From Actibacterium sp. MT2.3-13A (GTDB taxonomy: Bacteria > Pseudomonadota > Alphaproteobacteria > Rhodobacterales > Rhodobacteraceae), in NCBI RefSeq assembly GCF_018139985.1, contig NZ_JAGSOU010000027.1:1-32186 (forward strand): 32,186 bases of DNA, in the 5' to 3' direction. Both the position numbers and the translations under genes were made by a program. The notes under the pieces are model-generated. The model saw nothing but the letters and a program-made list of their open reading frames with translations, was not told the DNA's origin and ran no database searches. This document shows, piece by piece, positions 1-7,206 of this stretch; positions within the stretch are counted from its first letter, which is position 1, and each line of letters starts with the position of its first letter.

Positions 1-239
1 GGATCGTAAGCCATTGATATATAATGGGCAGAATGTGCCCAGCACTTCGCCTAAGCTATTGCTTTTAAACGATTGCGGCAGGCCTGCCGGGCCTACCACT
101 TTCCCTTGGCCGCGATGCGCGCCGCGCGCGGCGGAATCGGCCGAAACCCGCACAGAAACGCCGCCGGTGCGGCCTGTCGGTTGACGGGCGCGCCCGCAGC
201 CGCGATTCACCCCTTACGGACAGGCAGGACAGCACGCAG
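1..239. other. Upstream flank without a supported gene
   Basis: No convincing coding sequence is seen here. A perfect 6-bp hairpin (TGGGCA, loop GAATG, TGCCCA) lies at 25-41 in the only AT-rich part. It has no T-run after it on the plus strand, so terminator function is doubtful. The GC-rich open frames on the minus strand across 65-587 are antisense shadows of the CAP gene. Confidence 0.4.
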
Positions 240-806
240 ATGAGCAGGACCACCCGCAACACATCGAGGCCGGCGATCATGGCATCCTTGCTGGCGGCGG
301 CCCTGACCGCCGGCTGCGTCGCGGTGGTGCCGCTGCCGGTGAACCAGCGCGCGAGCGCGGTCGTGCTGCCCGGCCCCGCGCCGGCCAGCGCGAAGTGCCC
401 GCTGCCCGCGGACGCCGGGGCGCGCCGGGCCGAGCTGCTGTCGGCGGTCAACCGCTTCCGCCGCGGCCACGGCCTGCCCGCGGTGCGAACGGAGCACCGG
501 ATGACGCGCGCCGCCCAGGCCCATGCCTGCGACAACGCCGCGCGCGGCGGCTACGCGCATGTCGGATCGGACGGGGCCGACCTGCACGCGCGGTTGCTGC
601 GCGAGGGCTTCCGCCCACGCATCGCGGTCGAGAATACCGGGCTCGGCTTCGGCCAGGACAGCGCGCGGCTAATGGCGTATTGGGAAAACTCGCCCAAGCA
701 CCGCGCCAACCTGCTGAATCCGAAGGTGAAATACATCGGTCTGGGCGTGGCGCGGCCGGCGGGCGCGCGCACCTCCTGGGTGCTGAACATGGGCACCCCG
801 CTGTGA
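240..806 (+). CDS. CAP-domain (SCP/PR-1-like) putative lipoprotein
   Basis: A 188-aa secreted protein of the CAP superfamily. The N-terminus has a basic start, a hydrophobic stretch and a lipobox-like LTAGC with Cys at about residue 26, so it is probably lipid-anchored or periplasmic. The CAP domain runs from about residue 60 to the end. Visible family marks are the LLSAVNRFRRGHGLPAV opening helix, AQAHACDNAARGGYAHVG (HxG-type histidine), AVENTG (the conserved Glu region) and YWENSPKHRANLLNP, the W-x-x-SxxHRxNLL signature, followed by IGLGVA. Bacterial CAP proteins have mostly unknown ligands, so no substrate is assigned. A downstream ATG at about 279 would shorten the signal region, but the first ATG is preferred because it supplies the basic n-region. 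It ends 4 bp before the convergent kinase gene. Confidence 0.85.
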   Translation: MSRTTRNTSRPAIMASLLAAALTAGCVAVVPLPVNQRASAVVLPGPAPASAKCPLPADAGARRAELLSAVNRFRRGHGLPAVRTEHRMTRAAQAHACDNAARGGYAHVGSDGADLHARLLREGFRPRIAVENTGLGFGQDSARLMAYWENSPKHRANLLNPKVKYIGLGVARPAGARTSWVLNMGTPL

Positions 807-810
807 GCCG

Positions 811-2130
811 CTAACGCGCCAGCACCAACTCCGCGCGCAACCCGCCCAGTGCCGCGCTCTTGCCCAGGCGCAACAGCCCGCCGTGGCTGCGCGCGATGTC
901 GGAGGCGATGGCCAGCCCCAGGCCGACGCCCGTGCCGCGGTTCTGGTTGCGCGCGGCGTCGAGCCGCTGGAACGGTTTCATCGCCTCCTCGCGCCGCTCG
1001 CGCGGGATGCCGGGGCCGTCGTCCTCGACGGTGAAGCGCACCACCTTGTCGGTGATGTCGAGGTCCACCCGCGCGCGACTGCCATAGCGCAGGGCGTTGT
1101 CCAGCAGGTTCTGCAGCGCGCGCTCCACCGCCAGCGGGCGCAGCATGGCGCGCACCCCCTCAGGCAACTCGCCGGTCTCCACCGCGCCGCCGCCGGCGCG
1201 GGCCTTCTCCACGACATGTTCGAGAATCGCCGCCGGATCGCAGGGCTCGGGATCGTCCAGCGCATCGGAGCGGGCGAAATCGAGAAACGCGTCGAGCATC
1301 CGCTCCATGTCGCCGAGATCGCGCTGCATGGCGCGGGTCTCGTCGCTTTCCTCAATCATCGACAGGCTCAGCTTGAGCCGGGTCAGCGGCGTGCGCAGGT
1401 CGTGGCTGACCCCCGACAGCATCAGGGTGCGCTGCTCGATCTGGCGCTCGATCCGGTTGCGCATGTCGAGAAAGGCGTTCCCGGCCGAGCGCACCTCGGT
1501 GGCCCCCGAGGGCTTGTAGCGCACCACCCGGCCCTTGCCGAAGGCCTCCGCCGCGCGCGCCAGCCGGGTGATCGGCCTGAGCTGGTTGCGCAGGAACAGA
1601 AAGGCGATCAGCGTCATCAGAAGGCCGGTGACGATCATCAGCACCAGCAGCTGATGCGGGTTCGAAGCCGAAACCGCACGCCGGTCGAGAACCACCTGCA
1701 TCGGCCCCCGCGCGGTGTCGATCAGCAGCCGCAGCTGGCGCGTGTCGGCGGCCAGATCCACCGCCCGCATCCCCGGCAGCGCATCGTGCAGCAACGCCGT
1801 CACCGTGCGCCCCGACAGGTCGTAGAACCGCCGGTCGTCGCGCAGCCCGCTGGGCGCGGGCAGCGTCACCTCCATGACCAGCGCGCGCGCCAGCCCCTCG
1901 ACCTGGGCGCGCGCGGCGGCGGCATCGGGCGCGGCCTCGACCTGCTGCACCAGATAGCTCAGTTCGCGCACCACGTTGCGGGTCATCTGGCGGGTGACGC
2001 CCTCGAAATGGCGCTGGATGAACACGACCGAGACCACCAACTGCAACGTCAGCACCGGCAACAGCAGAATCAGCGCCGCCCGTCCATACAGGCCGCGCGG
2101 AAGCGTGCGTTTGATCCATCCCTGACTCAT
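811..2130 (-). CDS. EnvZ-like sensor histidine kinase
   Basis: A 439-aa inner-membrane sensor kinase. TM1 is at about residues 17-40 after a KRTLPRGLYGRAALI start typical of EnvZ-like proteins. A periplasmic sensor of about 120 residues follows, then TM2 at about 160-181, HAMP (RPITRLARAAEAFGKGR), and HisKA with the phosphoacceptor in GVSHDLRTPLTRLK (His about 243). The HATPase_c domain has an N box (NLLDNALRYGS), D box (DDGPGIP) and G2 box (GTGVGLGLAIA), so all catalytic motifs are intact. I start at the ATG at 2130 because a longer frame to 2190 would run into the divergent hydrolase gene. No response regulator is adjacent in the window. The partner may be encoded elsewhere. Osmosensing is known for enteric EnvZ but is not shown here. 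Confidence 0.88.
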   Translation of the reverse strand: MSQGWIKRTLPRGLYGRAALILLLPVLTLQLVVSVVFIQRHFEGVTRQMTRNVVRELSYLVQQVEAAPDAAAARAQVEGLARALVMEVTLPAPSGLRDDRRFYDLSGRTVTALLHDALPGMRAVDLAADTRQLRLLIDTARGPMQVVLDRRAVSASNPHQLLVLMIVTGLLMTLIAFLFLRNQLRPITRLARAAEAFGKGRVVRYKPSGATEVRSAGNAFLDMRNRIERQIEQRTLMLSGVSHDLRTPLTRLKLSLSMIEESDETRAMQRDLGDMERMLDAFLDFARSDALDDPEPCDPAAILEHVVEKARAGGGAVETGELPEGVRAMLRPLAVERALQNLLDNALRYGSRARVDLDITDKVVRFTVEDDGPGIPRERREEAMKPFQRLDAARNQNRGTGVGLGLAIASDIARSHGGLLRLGKSAALGGLRAELVLAR

Positions 2131-2174
2131 GGGATAAGACCCTAGGCGCAGCCAGGCCGAAGAGGAAGCACAAG

Positions 2175-3074
2175 ATGGATCACGCGGCATTCAATCCGCC
2201 CCCGGGCGAGGCGCAGGAACTGGAGCCGGGCATCCGCCGCATCCTCGCCCCCAACCCCTCGCCGATGACCTTCCGCGGCACCAACACCTATCTGCTGGGC
2301 AGGCGGCGGGTCGCGGTGATCGACCCCGGCCCCGACGACCCCGCGCATCTGGCGGCGATTCTGGGCGCGCTCGGCCCCGGGGAAACGGTCAGCCACATCC
2401 TGCTCACCCATTCCCATGTCGATCATTCCGCCCTCGTGCCGGCGTTGGCGCGGGCGACCGGCGCCCCGGTTCTGGCCTATGGCGACAGCGCCGCGGGCCG
2501 CGACCCGCAGATCGCCGCGATCGCAGGCTTGGGCGGCGGCGAGGGAATCGACGCGGGCTTCGCCCCCGACCATTGCCTCGCCGATGGCGACACCGTTGAG
2601 GGCGACGGCTGGTCGCTGAAGGCGATCTGGACCCCCGGCCACATGGGCAACCACATGTGTTTCGCGGCCGCGGACGCGGTTTTCACCGGCGATCACGTCA
2701 TGGGCTGGGCCACCTCAATGGTATCGCCGCCCGATGGCGACCTGACCGCCTTCATGGCCTCGCTGGAGAAGCTGCAGGGCCGGCACGACCGGGTGTTCTA
2801 CCCCGCCCACGGCGCCCCGGTGACCGATCCCGAGGCCCGGCTGGCCGAGCTGATCGCGCACCGCCGCGGCCGCGAGGCGCAGATCCTCGCGGCGCTCGAC
2901 AGCGGCCCCGCCACCGTCGCCGCCCTGACCGCCCGGATCTACACCGACGTCGCCCCGTCGCTGCTCAAGGCGGCGGGGCGCAACGTGCTGGCGCATCTGA
3001 TCGACCTGACCCGCCGGGGCCTGGCCGCCCCGCAGGGCGAACTCCGCGCGGAGGCGGTTTTCACCCGGATCTGA
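2175..3074 (+). CDS. Metallo-beta-lactamase fold hydrolase, LACTB2-like
   Basis: A 299-aa cytoplasmic hydrolase. The zinc site is visible as THSHVDHSAL (HxHxDH), GHMGNHMCF (second His site), FTGDHVMGW (bridging Asp) and YPAHGAPV (last His). The N-terminal half opens with the substrate-proximal MTFRGTNTYLLG seen in this subfamily. The C-terminal third (RRGREAQILAALDSGPATVAALTARIY to the end) is the small winged-helix domain typical of LACTB2-like proteins. Human LACTB2 is an endoribonuclease, but bacterial members are mostly uncharacterised, so the substrate is unknown. It is divergent from the kinase gene (45 bp between start codons). Confidence 0.85.
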   Translation: MDHAAFNPPPGEAQELEPGIRRILAPNPSPMTFRGTNTYLLGRRRVAVIDPGPDDPAHLAAILGALGPGETVSHILLTHSHVDHSALVPALARATGAPVLAYGDSAAGRDPQIAAIAGLGGGEGIDAGFAPDHCLADGDTVEGDGWSLKAIWTPGHMGNHMCFAAADAVFTGDHVMGWATSMVSPPDGDLTAFMASLEKLQGRHDRVFYPAHGAPVTDPEARLAELIAHRRGREAQILAALDSGPATVAALTARIYTDVAPSLLKAAGRNVLAHLIDLTRRGLAAPQGELRAEAVFTRI

Positions 3075-3113
3075 GGGCCTGTCGAAGGTGCGGGATTTTT
3101 CTTCGAAAACCCT

Positions 3114-3142
3114 CTGGACGCCCCCGGAAGCTGTTGCTATAT
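3114..3142 (+). promoter_or_regulatory. Putative promoter of tRNA-Asn
   Basis: CTGGAC at 3114-3119 and CTATAT at 3137-3142 are spaced by exactly 17 bp. The -10 element ends 12 bp before the mature tRNA start. The fit to housekeeping sigma factor elements is reasonable. Prediction by eye only. Confidence 0.5.
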
Positions 3143-3154
3143 GACGCCCCACGT

Positions 3155-3229
3155 TCCGGCGTAGCTCAGCGGTAGAGCAGTTGACTGTTAATCAATTGGT
3201 CGTAGGTTCGATCCCTACCGCCGGAGCCA
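3155..3229 (+). tRNA. tRNA-Asn (anticodon GTT)
   Basis: A full cloverleaf can be folded. The acceptor arms TCCGGCG/CGCCGGA pair perfectly. The D arm is GCTC/GAGC. The anticodon stem GTTGA/TCAAT carries loop CTGTTAA with anticodon GTT. The T arm is GTAGG/CCTAC with loop TTCGATC. The discriminator is G and CCA is encoded. It forms the left border of an accessory island, a common position for integrative elements. Confidence 0.96.
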
Positions 3230-3233
3230 AGAT

Positions 3234-3271
3234 AAGCCCTCTAGGTCAATGACTTAGAGGGCTTTTCTTTT
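3234..3271 (+). terminator. Rho-independent terminator after tRNA-Asn
   Basis: A 10-bp perfect stem (AAGCCCTCTA/TAGAGGGCTT) extends by three more pairs, one of them G-U. The loop is CAATG and the stem is followed by TTTTCTTTT. It starts 5 bp after the tRNA CCA end. Confidence 0.9.
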
Positions 3272-3281
3272 CCCGGATTTT

Positions 3282-3318
3282 CTCGCGTAAGGCTGAAAAG
3301 TAAGGCTCGCGTAAGGCT
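3282..3318. repeat. Short direct repeats just downstream of tRNA-Asn
   Basis: CTCGCGTAAGGCT occurs at 3282-3294 and again at 3306-3318. A third partial copy (GTAAGGCT) lies at 3300-3307. Closely spaced direct repeats beside a tRNA resemble integrase arm-type sites. No integrase gene is present and no matching copy was noticed at the other island end, so this reading is tentative. Confidence 0.45.
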
Positions 3319-3411
3319 TGGCATGGTTTCAAAGGCAACCTCGCTCTGATCAGGTCGCTGCGATAGAATGCGCATAGAGTTACTGATTTCATTCGATTCT
3401 AGGGGGCTGTC

Positions 3412-3645
3412 ATGCGCGTGACCCTCGACAACGGGACGGTCTGGGAGCTTTCCGAGGAAAGCGCCGTAGAGGTCGTGAACTATCCCGACCGGGAAACACC
3501 AAAGGAAGGATGGCGCCGAGTGCGCGAGTATCCTCCACTGTTCATCCGAACGACGAATTTTCCAGCCAGAATCCTCAGCAAGGGAATGCGTGTCATCGGA
3601 GACGGTGGAGGCGTCGTGAAAGTCGAGAGCATTGACGACGATTAG
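3412..3645 (+). CDS. Hypothetical small protein (island)
   Basis: A 77-aa protein with no recognised family. It begins MRVTLDNGTVWEL and is predicted to be mostly beta-strand. It ends in an acidic tail (ESIDDD). A purine-rich GGGGG precedes the ATG at a suitable distance. It overlaps the next gene by 14 bp, suggesting translational coupling. There is no signal peptide or membrane segment. Base composition is somewhat less GC-rich than the flanking core genes, fitting acquired DNA. It is the first gene of the tRNA-Asn-associated island. Confidence 0.6.
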   Translation: MRVTLDNGTVWELSEESAVEVVNYPDRETPKEGWRRVREYPPLFIRTTNFPARILSKGMRVIGDGGGVVKVESIDDD

Positions 3646-4420
3646 ACAGAGCGTGGTCGGAGCATTTCAAGCGGCTCGCCAACAAGCAGCCAGTGAAGCC
3701 ACATCCCGGTTGGAGCGGGCAGCTCACGAGGGGGTCCAACGCGACACGTATGCGAGAGAGGACCGCCTGAGAACCATCGAAACAGCTTTGGACGGAGTTT
3801 CTGAAGATCGCTGGAACCGTCTCGCAGACTGGCTCGCTCGAAATGCAATCGGCAGCGAAGAATTGCCTATCCACGCGAGGCAGCGTGACCGGCGGGGAAG
3901 CTGGATCGGCGCTGAGGGAGCCGCATCGGCATTTGCGAAGCGCGAAACCGAGAAGGCACTACAGGCCCTAGAATCCTGTTTGGGTCCTAGGGGGCTGGAC
4001 GCTGAGAGGTGGGATCACGATAGCCCTCGCCCCAAAATAGACCTCCCGGCACGAATGGGGGTGAACTACTTCGACGCCGTTGCCGCCTTGCAGCTTGCCG
4101 CAGAGAAGATTCGAGAGGCGGCCACGGCATTGTCCGTTCCTGATCTTGCCGTCGAGCATATCCCAGAAGCGGAGGCAGACGCTTGGCTTCCATATGCTGA
4201 GCTCGCACCGGGCAACGGGCGACGCCCTGCGCAGCGCGCGTTCCCTGAGCTTTCCCGCTTTTGGGCGGAAGATGCAGGTCAGGACCCCGACGACAAGAAT
4301 GCGTTTCTACTGTTCGGGCGCGCCGCACTGAGCTTCGCTGCAAGTGCGGCTGGCGAGCCCAGCCCGGCTGAATGGATCGCCGGGCTGGATGAAGCGTTCA
4401 AGAAGCGCCGAAATAGCTGA
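3632..4420 (+). CDS. Hypothetical protein (island)
   Basis: A 262-aa soluble protein of unknown function. The frame opens at a TTG (3632) that overlaps the previous gene. A GTG at 3653 is an alternative start that removes the overlap. It is rich in charged helical segments (for example ATSRLERAAHEGVQRD and AADKIR-type stretches near residues 150-165) and has no signal peptide, membrane segment or catalytic motif I can name. Its last 23 bp overlap the 3' end of the convergent gene at 4398-4610. Probably co-transcribed with the upstream 77-aa gene. Confidence 0.6.
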   Translation: MTTIRQSVVGAFQAARQQAASEATSRLERAAHEGVQRDTYAREDRLRTIETALDGVSEDRWNRLADWLARNAIGSEELPIHARQRDRRGSWIGAEGAASAFAKRETEKALQALESCLGPRGLDAERWDHDSPRPKIDLPARMGVNYFDAVAALQLAAEKIREAATALSVPDLAVEHIPEAEADAWLPYAELAPGNGRRPAQRAFPELSRFWAEDAGQDPDDKNAFLLFGRAALSFAASAAGEPSPAEWIAGLDEAFKKRRNS

Positions 4421-4610
4421 CGGCCCTGTCGAACGTCTTGGGACCATTCATCGCAGCAATGCCCAATAGAACGGGAAGGGCCGGGCTCGGGTCGCGGGCC
4501 ACCTCCATGATTTCTTCGATCCGGTCGAAACACCGCTGCTGAGCCGCATTCTTCGGCTTGGGAAATTGGAGCTGCACCCCGCCTTCGCTGCCAAACTTCA
4601 TCTTTATCAT
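4398..4610 (-). CDS. Hypothetical small protein (island)
   Basis: A 70-aa soluble protein with no recognised family. It starts MIKMKFGSEGGVQLQFPKPK. The call rests on a strong ribosome binding site on the minus strand (CAGGAG, 8 nt before the ATG), and on a start codon and reading frame that fit the gap between neighbours. It is convergent with the 262-aa gene. The 205 bp on its other side (4611-4815), up to the divergent acidic-protein operon, hold no further gene and presumably carry promoters for both directions. Confidence 0.55.
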   Translation of the reverse strand: MIKMKFGSEGGVQLQFPKPKNAAQQRCFDRIEEIMEVARDPSPALPVLLGIAAMNGPKTFDRAVSYFGAS

Positions 4611-4815
4611 GATCTACTCCTGAGTTTCGGGCACCACCATCGGAGCCACGGGATCAGCTTGGCGAAGTCCACCGCGACATGCATTGCGGGTTCGGAGCGG
4701 CCTAGCCGCAGGCCCGAAGACAAATCCGCCCGGAAACGCCGGTCAAAAGGTGCGGTAGTAAGTGTTCCCTTGCAGCCACTGGTCATCATCGACCCCGCAA
4801 GGAAAGGACACAAAC

Positions 4816-5184
4816 ATGCCCAACGAATACTATCTCGAAACCGACTTCCCCGGGCTGGTGGACGCGCTGCGTTTCGCATCTGCCGAGATTCAGGGGGCCG
4901 ACTGCTACGGCAACATCGACGCTGACATTCCGGCAATGGTGCTGACCGACCTCGCCGCTCTGACCATCGAGCAGTGGGATGGCGACGTGCCAGCTATGAA
5001 TCGCTCCGACCTGCTGGCGACGATCTGCGGCGCTCTGGGCTACATGCTGGACTATTTCACCAGCGATGCCGACGAGGACGAGCTTGCGCGCATCTGTGCA
5101 GCAACCAAGGCTCTGGACGCCCTCACCCGTGAGGAGTTGCGCCCGCGCTTCGGCAAAATCCCGGAGGGCGTTCATAATGTCTGA
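4816..5184 (+). CDS. Hypothetical acidic protein (island)
   Basis: A 122-aa protein of unknown family. It is strongly acidic: Asp/Glu clusters such as TSDADEDELA, with few Lys/Arg. The ATG at 4816 is chosen because GGAAAGGA lies 8-15 nt upstream. An upstream in-frame start at 4762 has no such site. It is predicted to be all-helical and has no signal peptide or membrane segment. Its 3' end overlaps the next gene by 8 bp, so the two are almost certainly translated together. A DNA-mimic or anti-restriction role can be imagined for very acidic mobile-element proteins, but nothing specific supports it. Confidence 0.65.
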   Translation: MPNEYYLETDFPGLVDALRFASAEIQGADCYGNIDADIPAMVLTDLAALTIEQWDGDVPAMNRSDLLATICGALGYMLDYFTSDADEDELARICAATKALDALTREELRPRFGKIPEGVHNV

Positions 5185-5509
5185 GGTAGATTTCCCCGGC
5201 ATCGCCGCGCGCCTTGAAGCACTGATCGCTGCCGCTCGCATAGGCGAGCTTGACGAGGTTTGGCCCAACGAGGACTGCGAAACGGTGATGGCAATCGCTG
5301 CACCCGCCCTTGCAGTAGTCGCCCGGGCAATCGACGGCCCGAAGACAAACCTTTCGCCCATAATCGACTTCTTCGCGGCGACCGGCGCAGCACTAGCCGA
5401 CTTTGTGGCCGAGATGGCACCAGAGGGGGAGTTTGAACGCCTTGACGAATTGCGTCAGGCTGGCCTCCTCATTGCCTCTTTGGGCGAAGTCGAGATCACC
5501 GTGAACTAA
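5177..5509 (+). CDS. Hypothetical acidic protein (island)
   Basis: A 110-aa acidic, helical protein of unknown family, starting MSEVDFPGIAARLEALIAAA. It is coupled to the preceding acidic gene by an 8-bp overlap. Central hydrophobic helices (VMAIAAPALAVVARAI and FFAATGAALADFVA) are amphipathic rather than membrane-like. Both proteins of the pair contain a DFPG motif near the N-terminus, which hints at a distant relationship or duplication. A perfect hairpin terminator candidate follows. Confidence 0.62.
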   Translation: MSEVDFPGIAARLEALIAAARIGELDEVWPNEDCETVMAIAAPALAVVARAIDGPKTNLSPIIDFFAATGAALADFVAEMAPEGEFERLDELRQAGLLIASLGEVEITVN

Positions 5510-5515
5510 GTACAA

Positions 5516-5540
5516 CGCGGGCCGCGAGAAGCGGCCCGCG
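5516..5540. terminator. Hairpin between convergent island genes
   Basis: A perfect 10-bp stem CGCGGGCCGC/GCGGCCCGCG encloses loop GAGAA. It lies just after the plus-strand acidic pair and just after the stop of the minus-strand gene at 5544. It has no T-run, so it may act as a bidirectional or Rho-assisted terminator. Confidence 0.6.
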
Positions 5541-5543
5541 CCG

Positions 5544-5924
5544 TCAATGGATGGTCGCCCGGTCACTCTCGAACACCGCCCAACTTGCCCGGAAGAAGCC
5601 GTAGGCCACCAAGGCGTCGTGCGAGAAGGTCGCCACACCGATCCGTGCCCCCACCTCTGGCGCGCGGGCCATGTCCGCCCAGACGATGCGCCGCCCGACG
5701 CGGCGCGAGAGCAACCCGAACATGCCGCCCAGCCGCGCGGCGGGGATGCCATAGAAGCGAGCGAAGCGCACCACGTCAGCGGGGATCGGCCAGCCGTCCC
5801 CCTCCGGGTCATAGGCGGCCCATTCGAGCAGCGCCTGATGGGCGAGCCGCGTGGGTTCATCGAAAACTATGCCGTAGCCGTCCACGATCCGCCGGTCACT
5901 GGCGCAATCCTCGCGGGGTGTCAT
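5544..5924 (-). CDS. Hypothetical protein (island)
   Basis: A 126-aa soluble protein of unknown family, beginning MTPREDCASDRRIVDGYG. Its second half (ARLGGMFGLLSRRVGRRIVW and GVATFSHDALVAYGFF) looks like a compact alpha/beta fold, but no catalytic motif is named. Its start overlaps the stop of the upstream gene (5921-6181) as ATGA, so it is translationally coupled. It is the last gene of a minus-strand operon of three, the first of which is truncated at the island border. Confidence 0.62.
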   Translation of the reverse strand: MTPREDCASDRRIVDGYGIVFDEPTRLAHQALLEWAAYDPEGDGWPIPADVVRFARFYGIPAARLGGMFGLLSRRVGRRIVWADMARAPEVGARIGVATFSHDALVAYGFFRASWAVFESDRATIH

Positions 5925-6181
5925 GCGCCGCGCCCCGGGCCAGAGTAGGCAGCGCCCAGCACGTCGCCCTGGATCAGGGCCGGGGCGAAGCCGCCCGCCG
6001 CCGTGGCCGCGACCTGCGTGGTGTCGAAGCCGTCGAAGGGCGCGTTCAGGTGGGACGCGAGGGCATTGGCGGCGGCAATGGCCGCCAGGCCGTCCGCCGC
6101 ATCCACGATGGCGGCGTGCAGGCCGGAGGCGTTGCGTAGGTGTTCAGCGCCCTTGGGGCGGGTCACGAGAAAGAGGGCCAT
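5921..6181 (-). CDS. Hypothetical small protein (island)
   Basis: An 86-aa protein of unknown family. It is Ala-rich (IVDAADGLAAIAAANALASHLN) with a Gly-rich C-terminus. It begins 4 nt after the stop of the truncated upstream gene, with GGAGTG as its likely ribosome binding site. It overlaps the next gene by 4 bp. The size and the tight operon of small unknowns would suit a prophage structural or accessory module. That is inference only. Confidence 0.6.
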   Translation of the reverse strand: MALFLVTRPKGAEHLRNASGLHAAIVDAADGLAAIAAANALASHLNAPFDGFDTTQVAATAAGGFAPALIQGDVLGAAYSGPGRGA

Positions 6182-6185
6182 TGAA

Positions 6186-6392
6186 TCACTCCTTGTTGCT
6201 GTTCAGGGCGCGCTTCACCCGGTCGAGCGGGCGGACCTTCCCGGCCTCCCACTCGCGGTTGCGGTTGATGGCGCGCTGCGCCGCGAGCTTCACGGCGGTG
6301 AAGGCGTCCTGCACCTTCCGCGTCTCCTCGCCCACCAGCTTGTCCGCGAGGTCCTGCGCGCTGAACGGGCGGGACCGGGCGGGCAGCGCCGT
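6186..6392 (-). pseudogene. 5'-truncated island gene
   Basis: The open frame reads ...SAQDLADKLVGEETRKVQDAF... to ...VKRALNSNKE and a TGA stop, 4 nt before the next gene's ATG. Its coding character is good (charged, helical, no stop). There is no start codon in the 68 residues before the frame meets the SCPU fragment at about 6390, so the N-terminal coding part has been lost. This position is the island's right edge. Confidence 0.6.
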
Positions 6393-6483
6393 AACCCATA
6401 CGATCTATGGGCGGGTCCCCGCGCAGACGACCCCGACCGCGGCCACCTACACGGACACGATCGGGGTGACCGTGAGTTTCTGA
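6391..6483 (+). pseudogene. C-terminal remnant of an SCPU-domain fimbrial subunit
   Basis: The last 30 codons (VTHTIYGRVPAQTTPTAATY...VTVSF, stop at 6481-6483) match the C-terminal pattern of the SCPU protein encoded at 9535-10476 (DFTVYGWVPAQATPPAGVY...VTVTY). The rest of the subunit, including signal peptide and N-terminal half, is missing. Sequence to the left belongs to an unrelated minus-strand gene. It precedes the chaperone gene by 15 bp, where the pilin gene of a sigma-fimbrial operon is expected. Confidence 0.8.
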
Positions 6484-6498
6484 ACGCAGGAGAATCCG

Positions 6499-7206
6499 AT
6501 GAAGCGCCTGCTGATGCTATCGCTGTTCGTGATTGCCCTTTCAGCAGCCACAGCCGTTGGTTCCCGCGCAGAGGGGCTGCATGTCTCGCCGGTCACCCTG
6601 GAGGTGCCCGCGCCCGGCGCAACCGCGGTCGTGACCCTGAAGAACACGGGCGAAACGACGATCACCGTGCAGGCGCGGGTGTTCGAGTGGTCGCAGGACA
6701 ATGGCACCGAACGCCATGAGCCGACGCGAAAGGTCGTGCCCAGCCCGCCGATGACTCAGCTCGCCCCCGGCGCGACCCAGACCGTCCGCATCGTGCGCAC
6801 GACCAAGAACCGCGTCGTCGGGGAAGAGGCCTATCGGGTGTTCATCAACGAGATCCCCAACCTCTCCGAAAACCGCGCCGGCACGGTGTCTTTCGTGACC
6901 CGGCTGCGGCTGCCGCTGTTCTTCGTGGCGCCGGGCTCGAGCGTGGCGGATGTTAAATGGTCGGTCGTGCGGCGGCAGGGCGCAACCTACCTGATCGGCC
7001 AGAATGCCGGAGCGGGGCACCTGCGCGTCGCCGATTTGCGCCTGACCCGCGACGGCCAGACCGTCTTTTCGCGCGCCGGTCTGGCCGGCTATGTGTTGGG
7101 CCGATCGACCATGCAGTGGCGGATCCCGACGCGGGCCTATGGCGCGCTGAGCCTCGGCGCGACAACCAATCTCGGACAGTATCATGCGCCGGTCGCGGCG
7201 CGCTGA
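6499..7206 (+). CDS. Periplasmic fimbrial chaperone (PapD-like)
   Basis: A 235-aa secreted chaperone for chaperone-usher pili. Residues 1-24 are a signal peptide (KRLLMLSLFVIALSAATAVG then SRAEG). The N-terminal immunoglobulin-like domain follows, with LHVSPVTLEVPAPGATAVVTLKN-type strands and the conserved segment RVFINEIPN, which includes the G1-strand region before the second domain. The second domain starts at about residue 130 (VSFVTRLRLPLFF). AGGAG sits 8 nt before the ATG. It binds pilin subunits in the periplasm and delivers them to the usher. It overlaps the usher gene by 23 bp. The subunit gene directly upstream is broken. Confidence 0.9.
   Translation: MKRLLMLSLFVIALSAATAVGSRAEGLHVSPVTLEVPAPGATAVVTLKNTGETTITVQARVFEWSQDNGTERHEPTRKVVPSPPMTQLAPGATQTVRIVRTTKNRVVGEEAYRVFINEIPNLSENRAGTVSFVTRLRLPLFFVAPGSSVADVKWSVVRRQGATYLIGQNAGAGHLRVADLRLTRDGQTVFSRAGLAGYVLGRSTMQWRIPTRAYGALSLGATTNLGQYHAPVAAR

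Noticed and set aside
883-2145. Long plus-strand open frame opposite the histidine kinase
   Set aside because: It is an antisense shadow of a high-GC gene. Its His/Arg/Gln-rich translation has no domain, while the minus strand encodes a complete kinase.
3230-6390. Complete prophage or CRISPR locus
   Set aside because: No integrase, terminase, portal, capsid or cas gene and no regular spacer array. Only small unknown genes and short repeats are seen.
6003-6719. Plus-strand frame crossing the island/fimbrial junction
   Set aside because: It crosses from antisense island sequence into an out-of-frame part of the chaperone gene. Only the final 30 codons of a different plus frame (6391-6483) match a known family.
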